Assembly: GCA_016203265.1 (NCBI GenBank)
Contig: JACQNB010000084.1
Span: 1-11,071, forward strand
DNA: 11,071 nt
Direction of reading: 5' to 3'
From: Candidatus Woesearchaeota archaeon
GTDB lineage: Archaea; Nanobdellota; Nanobdellia; Woesearchaeales; ARS49
Made by a program: the position numbers and the translations under genes. Of the stretch, positions 6,462 through 11,071 are shown one piece after another; the first letter of the stretch is position 1, and each line of letters begins with the position of its first letter. The notes beneath the pieces were generated by a model. The model searched no databases, was not told the DNA's origin, and was given only the letters and a program-made list of their open reading frames with translations.

Positions 6462-7428
6462 TTGCGCGCAACACATCGCGAACGCGATTGTCGAACGTGT
6501 GGTCTTTCAGCACGCGTTTTTGTCCGGCTTTCGCAATCTTGCGGCGCTCTTGCGTATTATCGAGATAGTATTGGATCTTTTTGCGGCAGTCGGCCACGTT
6601 TTTGTAGACAACCAATTCTTTGCCAATGGAGAACATCGTGTGCAAATCAGCAAGATAATCACAAAGCTCGAATGAATTCGTGGCAGGAATTTCGAATGTG
6701 CGCAGGTTGGGGCTTCGTTTGGAATGTGTGAAGTGAATGTTAAGGTTGATTTTGGTTTGGTTGAATGTTTTGCAGACTTCGCGCAAATCCGCGAGCTTTT
6801 TGTCGGCGTGATGGATTGCGGGTTGCACGGCTTTCGCAAGCGGTGTGTTTTGCGTTTTTTCCTGCCATCGATAGCCTGAGACTGCAAGCGGCAAGTCCGC
6901 GAGTTTGTTGAGGAAAATCTGGCGATTGGGATAGTGCGAGCCGGCAAATCCAATCGAATGAGGCTCATTTCGAGGTTGTGGAATGACTTCCTGATGGAGT
7001 GCGGGATCGACTGCACAGGGCAACCAGTAACTGCGAGGATTTATTTTTTTCAATGCGGGCAGATAACTGGAATCAAAGCAAAAAAAGGAATCGAATGACC
7101 TGAGCGCAGGGATTTTGTTACTGCCAAGATCGAACGGGTCGTCCATAGTGTAGCCTGCGGTGTGCACGCCAAGGGTTTTGACGGCATCGATGGCATTTGC
7201 AGAGAACGTTTCGCCCTTGACCACGAAAAGCAAATCAGGTCGCGTGCGTGCTGCGGTCGTGACGAGCTTACGGTTGATGAATGCTCTGCCGGCAGCGAAC
7301 CGGTGCAAGTGCAAGAAACGGTAATTGAATGGCACGACTTCATGGCCGGCACGTTCGAATGCAGTTTTGTACCGGTAGCCGAAGGTGGGCGTGCGCGCAG
7401 AGTCGGCCGAAGCAAGCAGGATACGCAT
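6445..7428 (-). CDS. CgeB-like glycosyltransferase (GT4-type C-terminal domain)
   Basis: This 327-residue protein matches the CgeB family ('spore maturation protein CgeB'), a GT-B glycosyltransferase group named from Bacillus but widespread in surface and phage-like glycan clusters. N-terminal part: 'MRILLASADSARTPTFGYRY', then 'PDLLFVVKGETF' (64-75) and 'AGYTMDDPFD' (91-100). C-terminal part: 'IGFAGSHYPNRQIFLNKL' (159-176), 'TKINLNIHF' (225-233), 'NLRTFEIPATNSFELCDYL' (241-259), 'LHTMFSIGKELVVYKN' (262-277) and 'KDHTFDNRV' (308-316), the characteristic order of the family. The ATG at 7428 lies about 25 nt behind a T/A-only TATA element and leads directly into the first strand. It is the only minus-strand gene in this stretch, divergent from the radical SAM gene and overlapping the convergent GT4-like gene by 17 nt. 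Substrates are unknown. Confidence 0.88.
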   Translation of the reverse strand: MRILLASADSARTPTFGYRYKTAFERAGHEVVPFNYRFLHLHRFAAGRAFINRKLVTTAARTRPDLLFVVKGETFSANAIDAVKTLGVHTAGYTMDDPFDLGSNKIPALRSFDSFFCFDSSYLPALKKINPRSYWLPCAVDPALHQEVIPQPRNEPHSIGFAGSHYPNRQIFLNKLADLPLAVSGYRWQEKTQNTPLAKAVQPAIHHADKKLADLREVCKTFNQTKINLNIHFTHSKRSPNLRTFEIPATNSFELCDYLADLHTMFSIGKELVVYKNVADCRKKIQYYLDNTQERRKIAKAGQKRVLKDHTFDNRVRDVLRAIKNEL

Positions 7429-7448
7429 GCTGCAACTGATATGCTTCC

Positions 7449-7457
7449 TTTTAAAAA
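7449..7457 (-). promoter_or_regulatory. TATA box for the CgeB-like gene
   Basis: On the minus strand this reads TTTTTAAAA. Its centre (about 7453) is 25 nt before the ATG at 7428, predicting a leaderless transcript. No Shine-Dalgarno sequence precedes the ATG. Confidence 0.62.
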
Positions 7458-7462
7458 TATAA

Positions 7463-7488
7463 TGGACGTCGTATTGATATCAAGTCCA
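7463..7488. promoter_or_regulatory. Palindromic candidate operator between divergent promoters
   Basis: A perfect 10-bp palindrome, TTGATATCAA (7474-7483), is flanked by an inverted TGGAC (7463-7467) / GTCCA (7484-7488) pair. The element lies between the TATA boxes of the CgeB-like and radical SAM genes and close to the midpoint of their start codons (7476). This is where a dimeric regulator controlling both promoters could bind. The palindrome is seen directly; a regulatory function is inferred. Confidence 0.42.
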
Positions 7489-7493
7489 ATACC

Positions 7494-7501
7494 TTTATAT
7501 A
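7494..7501 (+). promoter_or_regulatory. TATA box for the radical SAM gene
   Basis: TTTATATA is centred at about 7497.5, 26-27 nt before the ATG at 7524, so transcription should start at or just before the start codon. The purine stretch AAGGAAAAAG between them would lie upstream of the transcript start and is therefore unlikely to act as a ribosome binding site. Confidence 0.7.
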
Positions 7502-7523
7502 CGGATTTGAAGGAAAAAGAAGC

Positions 7524-8555
7524 ATGGGAATGTTCCAACGCCTCAAGCGACACTTCTCGAAAAAGTATCCGTGGGGCAAGGTCGTGCCGGTCTTGTTGAA
7601 CAACAAGCTGATGCGCTGGTCGATGGAAACCAAGCTGTTCTATTGGGCGACGATGCGCCGTGTGAAGAAGATCACGTCGACGTTCGACATGCCTGTGAAC
7701 GTGCAGATCGAGTCCACGAACATTTGTAACGCAAAGTGCGTCATGTGCCCGAATCCGGATCACGAGCGCGGTCGAGGCTACATGACCGTTGAACTTTTCA
7801 AGCATATCGTCGATGATCTTGGTACGATTCCAAGCATTCGCGAACTCACGCTGTCAGGTTTCGGCGAACCGTTCTTGGACAAAAATTTGGTTGAAAAGAT
7901 CAAATACGTGAAGCAGCACACCAACAAGAGCACGCTCATCTATTCCAACTTCTCCATCATGTCTGAAGAGAAGATGAACGAAATTCTGGATTCGGGATTG
8001 GACATCATCAACATCAGTTTCAACGGTTCTTCAAAAGAAAGTTATGAGAACACCATGAAGATTTCGTTCGAAAAGACGCTCGCGAACCTGAACAGATTCA
8101 TTGAGCTCAAGCAAGCGCGTAACGCGACCAAACCACTCATCTATGTTTCGTGTGTCTTGACGCAGTTTAACGAGGATGAAGCAAATCGTTTGCGCCAGAT
8201 GTGGGCGGGCAAAGTGGATGGCGTCTACATTGGTCCGCCGGACAACTGGGTCGGTGGCGTGAACGTCAGATTGAAGACGCATGCCAAGTTGAACCGTCCG
8301 AGCAAGTTCGCGTATCCGTGCAAATTGTATTACCCGATCATCAATTGGAACGGTGACATCGGTTTCTGTTGCCGTGACTATGAAGGCAAAGAAATCTTTG
8401 GGAACATGGTCAAGGAAAAGTTCATGGACGTTTGGAATTCGCCGCGCTTTGTTGGTTTTCGCAATATCCACTATTCTGGCAAAATGATTTCGGTTTGCGC
8501 CACCTGTGACGTGCCGTACAAGCGCGCCGGCATCAAGTGGTGGGAGCCGGTTTAG
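7524..8555 (+). CDS. Radical SAM protein with C-terminal SPASM domain, function unknown
   Basis: This 343-residue enzyme should use a [4Fe-4S] cluster and S-adenosylmethionine to make a 5'-deoxyadenosyl radical. The cluster motif CNAKCVMC (C68, C72, C75; CxxxCxxC) follows 'NVQIESTNI', and 'TLSGFGEPFLDKNLVE' (109-124) is the SAM-binding GGEP-type motif. 'LDIINISFNGSSKESYE' (159-175) fits the next barrel strand. The C-terminal region is SPASM-like and should hold an auxiliary Fe-S cluster: 'YPCKLYYPIINWNGDIGFCC' (264-283), 'FGNMVKEKFMDVWNSPRF' (292-309) and 'SVCATC' (323-328), giving Cys 266, 282, 283, 325 and 328. An N-terminal extension of about 55 residues is basic and amphipathic, possibly membrane- or partner-associated. 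The ATG is set by the TATA box 26 nt upstream. SPASM enzymes act on peptides, aminoglycosides and sugar-nucleotides, so a glycan- or protein-modifying role in this locus is plausible but unproven. Confidence 0.9.
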   Translation: MGMFQRLKRHFSKKYPWGKVVPVLLNNKLMRWSMETKLFYWATMRRVKKITSTFDMPVNVQIESTNICNAKCVMCPNPDHERGRGYMTVELFKHIVDDLGTIPSIRELTLSGFGEPFLDKNLVEKIKYVKQHTNKSTLIYSNFSIMSEEKMNEILDSGLDIINISFNGSSKESYENTMKISFEKTLANLNRFIELKQARNATKPLIYVSCVLTQFNEDEANRLRQMWAGKVDGVYIGPPDNWVGGVNVRLKTHAKLNRPSKFAYPCKLYYPIINWNGDIGFCCRDYEGKEIFGNMVKEKFMDVWNSPRFVGFRNIHYSGKMISVCATCDVPYKRAGIKWWEPV

Positions 8556-8574
8556 GGTTTTCTCGTCAATAAGC

Positions 8575-8582
8575 TTTATAAA
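8575..8582 (+). promoter_or_regulatory. TATA box for the nucleotidyltransferase/2H/HD operon
   Basis: TTTATAAA, centred at about 8578.5, is 26-27 nt before the ATG at 8605, predicting a leaderless transcript. It lies in the 49-nt gap after the radical SAM stop, so the three-gene operon can be expressed independently of that gene. A short GGTTTTC just after the radical SAM stop is too weak to call a terminator. Confidence 0.68.
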
Positions 8583-8604
8583 GAGCATTCAGGAAAAGAC
8601 GCGC

Positions 8605-9087
8605 ATGGGGCGGGTTGTTTCAGCGCACGAATTGGCCAAGATTACAGACCAATTGCATGCCGAAAAGAAGAAGATTGTCTTCACGAACGGCATTTGTGAC
8701 TTGCTGCATCCGGGCCACGTGTGGCTGTTGGAAGCGAGCAAAAAGCTCGGTGACGTGCTCGTGGTGGGAATCAATTCTGACGCGTCGACACGCTCGTTCA
8801 AGGGTCCGAAGCGCCCGATTTATTCGCAGGATGACCGCGCAACGCTGTTGTGCGCGCTTGCGTGCGTTGATTATGTTACCATTTACGAAGAAACCGACCC
8901 GAAACGCTTGTTTGCTCTGATCAGGCCCGACATTTGGACAAAGTCGACGACAAGCGACCCCGCGCGCTTCCAAGCCGAATGCGCTGAAGTCGAGAAGTAC
9001 GGCGGAAAAGGCGTCCGCATGGACCCGCACGGCAATTATTCAGTCAGCAACACGATCAAAACCATTACGGAGAGGTATTGCACATGA
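8605..9087 (+). CDS. RfaE2-like sugar-phosphate nucleotidyltransferase (HIGH-motif cytidylyltransferase fold)
   Basis: This 160-residue protein matches the nucleotidyltransferase half of RfaE/HldE, which in bacteria joins AMP to D-glycero-D-manno-heptose 1-phosphate to make ADP-heptose. Visible features: 'KIVFTNGICDLLHPGHVWLL' (23-42) with HPGH (35-38) as the HIGH-like nucleotide site, 'LGDVLVVGINSDAS' (48-61), 'FKGPKRPIYSQDDRATLLCA' (65-84), 'CVDYVTIYEETDPKRL' (87-102), 'LIRPDIWTK' (105-113) and 'EVEKYGGKGVRM' (128-139). Departures: TNGCFD is TNGICD, the usual KGGDY is KSTTSD (113-118), and the C-terminal STT motif is SVSN (146-149). An ATG-less extension upstream is rejected because the TATA box lies 26 nt before 8605. 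It overlaps the next gene at ATGA. The archaeal FAD synthetase RibL and TagD share the fold but fit less well. A sugar-1-phosphate substrate is likely; heptose is an inference. Confidence 0.85.
   Translation: MGRVVSAHELAKITDQLHAEKKKIVFTNGICDLLHPGHVWLLEASKKLGDVLVVGINSDASTRSFKGPKRPIYSQDDRATLLCALACVDYVTIYEETDPKRLFALIRPDIWTKSTTSDPARFQAECAEVEKYGGKGVRMDPHGNYSVSNTIKTITERYCT
9069..9076 (+). promoter_or_regulatory. Shine-Dalgarno site for the ATG at 9084
   Basis: GGAGAGGT lies 7 nt before the ATG at 9084, inside the end of the nucleotidyltransferase gene. It decides for this ATG over an in-frame TTG two codons upstream and supports coupled expression of the two genes. Confidence 0.66.
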
Positions 9088-9809
9088 GCGCACACCAAGA
9101 GTTTGTCGACACCGCGGCAAGCATTTACCGAAAAATTGCTGATACAACCGAACTTGCCAAGAATGGGCTGAAACCCATGGACGCATTATGGAGACAGCAT
9201 GGCGGCATCTTCATCGCAGTCAGGCATCCTGCGGATATCTGCGATGCAGCGCAGGAAATGTCCGAGCGTGTCGCACACATCATTCCGTCCTGGACATACG
9301 ACCGCAGCACCATCCATACGAGCTTTCCGACAAGCAAACAGTTTTTCGGCTATGCCTGCAGCCGGGATGAACTCGACGCAGGCGCAGAGACGGTGCGCGT
9401 ATGCCGGGAAAATTTGGCGCAACCGCGCATGACTTTTTTTCGGTATTTTGTCACGCCAGACTCAGTCATTCTCGGCGCCATTCCAGCAGATGAAGCGTTT
9501 TACAACGGCGCACAACACATCATCACAACATCAAAAGGCAAGTTCTCATCAGTGAACGAACGCCGCAAACGTGAAGGCAAGGATGAAATTATCCTTGGAA
9601 TTGGCAAAATTCCGAACATAACCATCAACCGTTTCCTCACCAAAGGGGAACCGCGCGACTTGGAGGAAGTGCTGAACATCATCCGGACGACTCCTGCTCC
9701 GGGATTGAGCAAAGCGCGTTCTATCGACGTTGGACATTGGATCACGGATCAGGCCGCAACTCCTCCGGTGCGCATCTGGAACGTGTATGAGTCGTTCGCA
9801 TATCAATGA
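9084..9809 (+). CDS. 2H-phosphoesterase-like (LigT/2'-5' RNA ligase fold) protein, second His replaced
   Basis: I read this 241-residue protein as a divergent 2H phosphoesterase, a fold that cleaves cyclic or 2',5' phosphodiesters using two H-x-T/S motifs. After an N-terminal helical extension of about 40 residues, 'GGIFIAVRHPADICDAAQEM' (40-59) and 'IIPSWTYDRSTIHTSF' (66-81) match the family's opening 'lFiAl.lp.ei...l' and 'w....lHiTl.f', giving H78-T-S as motif 1. The expected second motif appears as 'IPNITINRFLTKGE' (176-189), where the catalytic His is Asn (N178-I-T). The spacing of about 100 residues is somewhat longer than usual. The protein starts by an ATGA overlap with a good SD and ends by an ATGA overlap with the HD gene. 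If the reading is right it may be a single-His enzyme, a binding protein, or act on an unusual substrate. The family call is moderate; no cellular role can be stated. Confidence 0.6.
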   Translation: MSAHQEFVDTAASIYRKIADTTELAKNGLKPMDALWRQHGGIFIAVRHPADICDAAQEMSERVAHIIPSWTYDRSTIHTSFPTSKQFFGYACSRDELDAGAETVRVCRENLAQPRMTFFRYFVTPDSVILGAIPADEAFYNGAQHIITTSKGKFSSVNERRKREGKDEIILGIGKIPNITINRFLTKGEPRDLEEVLNIIRTTPAPGLSKARSIDVGHWITDQAATPPVRIWNVYESFAYQ

Positions 9810-10327
9810 CTGGTTTGCTTAAACGGGCGCGCGAATTCCACCGCGCCAAGGACTTTGTGCATGGTGTTTCTCATTTGCGTCGCACAAGAGAATACGCGCG
9901 CATGCTCGCGCACAAAGAACACGCAGATATGCGTATCGTTGATCTTGGCGCGATGCTGCACCAGCTGCATGACGGCAAGCTTGCGCTACAATGGCTGAAG
10001 GACGCAGGTGTTGGCGAGAAAACCGCAAAACGCGTTGTTGAATGCGTTGCCTGCTGCCATCCGGATGCCATTCATGAGGCAAAGAGCATTGAAGCAAAAG
10101 TTGTCTACGACGCGGACAAATTGCAATGGCTCGGATTTGCGGGCTTCTTTCGTGAACTGTTCTGCAATATGACGGCGAGAAAACAACCGTTCTCGATAGC
10201 TTGGAACAATGCAAACAAGATTGAAGCAGAAAGTGCCGCACGCTTGCAAACGCGCACCGGGCAGAAAATTGGTATGCGTCGTCATCGCCGTTTCCGATTG
10301 TTCATGGAGACTCTGCACATCCATTAA
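9806..10327 (+). CDS. HD-domain phosphohydrolase-like protein with altered HD motif
   Basis: This 173-residue protein has the layout of small HD-superfamily phosphohydrolases (YedJ-like), metal-dependent enzymes acting on phosphomonoesters, nucleotides or diesters. 'DFVHGVSHLRRTREYARMLA' (16-35) supplies the first metal His (H23). 'MRIVDLGAMLHQLHDGK' (42-58) is the position of the central HD pair, but the residue after H52 is Gln 53 instead of Asp; an H55-D56 pair follows three residues later. 'CCHPDAIH' (83-90) and 'SIEAKVVYDADKLQWLGFAG' (94-113) give the second helix His and the final Asp (D102/D104) of the family, in the characteristic 'EAkivyDADkL..lG' block. The start overlaps the upstream stop at ATGA with no clear SD, so translation is likely coupled. 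The C-terminus is basic. The fold is well supported; catalytic activity and substrate are uncertain because of the HQ change. Confidence 0.74.
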   Translation: MTGLLKRAREFHRAKDFVHGVSHLRRTREYARMLAHKEHADMRIVDLGAMLHQLHDGKLALQWLKDAGVGEKTAKRVVECVACCHPDAIHEAKSIEAKVVYDADKLQWLGFAGFFRELFCNMTARKQPFSIAWNNANKIEAESAARLQTRTGQKIGMRRHRRFRLFMETLHIH

Positions 10328-10328
10328 G

Positions 10329-10336
10329 TTTAAAAA
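10329..10336 (+). promoter_or_regulatory. TATA box for the GT9 gene
   Basis: TTTAAAAA, centred at about 10332.5, is 25-26 nt before the ATG at 10358. It lies in the 30-nt gap after the HD gene and gives the GT9 gene its own predicted leaderless transcript, although read-through from the operon upstream is also possible. Confidence 0.65.
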
Positions 10337-10357
10337 GCGTTTCTCGTGCGTTCCCGT

Positions 10358-11071
10358 ATGGAATTCAAGCAAGCCAAGCGCATTTGCATCCTCAATCTCA
10401 TTCCAAACACGCTCGGAGATAGTCTCTATCTGATCGGCATCACGCGCGTGATTAAGAAGAACATGCCGAATGCCACGATTGCAATCACCTGCGCGCCCTT
10501 GACCGAGCAGTTGCTCAAGCACGAACCCACCATCAGTGAACTCAAGATTTTTCCCGTATTAGCCGATATCGGCAAACCTTTGAACAAGTGGAAGAAGGCA
10601 AAAATGTATTTTGGCTTGATGAAAGATCTGCGCGCATATCTGAAACAGGAACAGTTCGACGCGTGCATCGTGACGCTTCCCTTGTTCGCGCCCACTCAAT
10701 TGATTCCGTGGCTTGCAGGTATTCCGATTCGTGTCGGGTACACATTCAAGGGAAGTTTTTTCAGTTTCTTGCTCACGCACAAGACGCAAGCACGTGGTGC
10801 CGTGTATAGTGGCGAAAAGAGCCGTCACTTCCGTCAGACGTCGCTGGATTTGATGCGCTTGCTTGATTTGCCGTTCACTGACGATGAAACACGCATTCGA
10901 TACGAGCCAACGGCTGACGACTTGAAGGCAGCGCATGACGTCTTGGCAAAGCTGCCGAAGAAACCATTCATCGCGTTCCAAGCAGGAGCAAAGTGGCCCG
11001 ATAAGCGTTGGCCCGAGGAGCGTTTTGGCGAGCTCGCGAAACGCATCACGGATGCGCATGACGTGCACATC
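10358..11071 (+). CDS. GT9-family (heptosyltransferase-like) glycosyltransferase, 3' end beyond window
   Basis: An open frame runs from this ATG to the last base, giving 238 residues of a GT-B enzyme of family GT9, the ADP-heptose:LPS heptosyltransferase family, whose members are usually about 340-350 residues; roughly 100 are missing. Motifs: 'CILNLIPNTLGDSLYLIGIT' (10-29), with the family GD (D21 near the proposed catalytic Asp of WaaC-type enzymes), 'MPNATIAITCAP' (36-47), 'FDACIVTLPLF' (100-110), 'AGIPIRVGYTFKG' (120-132), 'EKSRHFRQTSLDLMRLLDL' (153-171) and the donor-domain entry 'FIAFQAGAKWPDKRWPEERF' (204-223). The ATG is set by the TATA box 26 nt upstream. The position immediately downstream of the RfaE2-like operon suggests it may use that enzyme's product. 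GT9 enzymes also use non-heptose donors, so the sugar is inferred, not shown. Confidence 0.88.
   Translation, partial: MEFKQAKRICILNLIPNTLGDSLYLIGITRVIKKNMPNATIAITCAPLTEQLLKHEPTISELKIFPVLADIGKPLNKWKKAKMYFGLMKDLRAYLKQEQFDACIVTLPLFAPTQLIPWLAGIPIRVGYTFKGSFFSFLLTHKTQARGAVYSGEKSRHFRQTSLDLMRLLDLPFTDDETRIRYEPTADDLKAAHDVLAKLPKKPFIAFQAGAKWPDKRWPEERFGELAKRITDAHDVHI

Noticed and set aside
8556..8574. A terminator after the radical SAM gene
   Set aside because: Only a four-T run is present and no stem-loop is visible; too weak to call.
8031..8588. A 185-codon minus-strand open frame inside the radical SAM gene
   Set aside because: It is antisense to the SPASM half with its conserved Cys residues, and shows no promoter or family resemblance.
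8506..8604. Longer N-terminus for the RfaE2-like enzyme
   Set aside because: It would include the TATA box and part of the radical SAM gene. The ATG at 8605 lies 26 nt after the TATA centre and fits the family start.
8605..9087. Reading the nucleotidyltransferase as RibL (archaeal FAD synthetase) or TagD
   Set aside because: The fold is shared, but the NSDAS, KGPKRPI, DDR and EVEKYGG segments follow RfaE2 more closely, and the neighbours are glycan genes, not flavin genes.
1..11071. tRNA, rRNA, CRISPR array, insertion sequence or long direct repeats
   Set aside because: No cloverleaf, regularly spaced repeat, transposase gene or long terminal repeats were seen. Nearly all bases lie in genes, and the gaps are under 100 nt.

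Overview
The window is about 11 kb of a surface-glycan assembly locus, most likely from an archaeon. Five intergenic gaps carry six start-proximal promoters. Each has an A/T-only TATA element (TTTAAA, TTTATATA or TTTATAAA type) whose centre lies about 25-27 nt before an ATG. This is the geometry expected of archaeal TATA/TBP promoters that make leaderless mRNAs. Genes inside operons instead overlap their neighbour at ATGA, GTGA or TGATG junctions, some with a Shine-Dalgarno motif. The enzymes (dolichyl-phosphate-type GT2 transferases and an STT3-like GT-C protein) fit archaeal protein or lipid glycosylation. A heptose-type nucleotidyltransferase and a GT9 transferase are families better known from Gram-negative bacteria. 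I cannot assign a phylum; base composition is balanced to slightly GC-rich.

Layout. (1) 2-3450, plus: a GT4 glycosyltransferase cut by the left edge, an ALG5/DPM-like GT2, a large GT-C membrane protein related to STT3 but lacking its signature motif, and a small four-helix membrane protein, all overlapping as one operon. (2) 3430-4134, minus: a DPM1-like polyprenyl-phosphate mannosyltransferase. It diverges from (3) 4186-6461, plus: two GT4 glycosyltransferases. The two directions appear to share one TTTAAA box lying midway between the two ATGs. (4) 6445-7428, minus: a CgeB-like glycosyltransferase, divergent from (5) 7524-8555, plus: a radical SAM/SPASM protein. The gap between them has a promoter on each strand and a palindrome in the middle. 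(6) 8605-10327, plus: a compact three-gene operon with an RfaE2-like sugar-phosphate nucleotidyltransferase, a 2H-phosphoesterase-like protein and an HD-domain hydrolase-like protein. (7) 10358 to the right edge, plus: a GT9 (heptosyltransferase-family) gene cut by the window end.

How they may work together (inference): the GT2 enzymes charge a polyprenyl phosphate with single sugars, the GT4, CgeB and GT9 enzymes extend a glycan on a lipid carrier, and the GT-C protein transfers a sugar or glycan on the outer face of the membrane. The RfaE2-like enzyme could supply a nucleotide-activated heptose-like sugar to the GT9 enzyme.

The most novel part is the RfaE2/2H/HD operon. Both hydrolase-like members appear to have lost one canonical catalytic or metal-binding residue (second 2H His to Asn; HD to HQ), and the nucleotidyltransferase departs from the family's usual GGDY segment. 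No tRNA, rRNA, CRISPR array, insertion sequence or long repeat was recognised.
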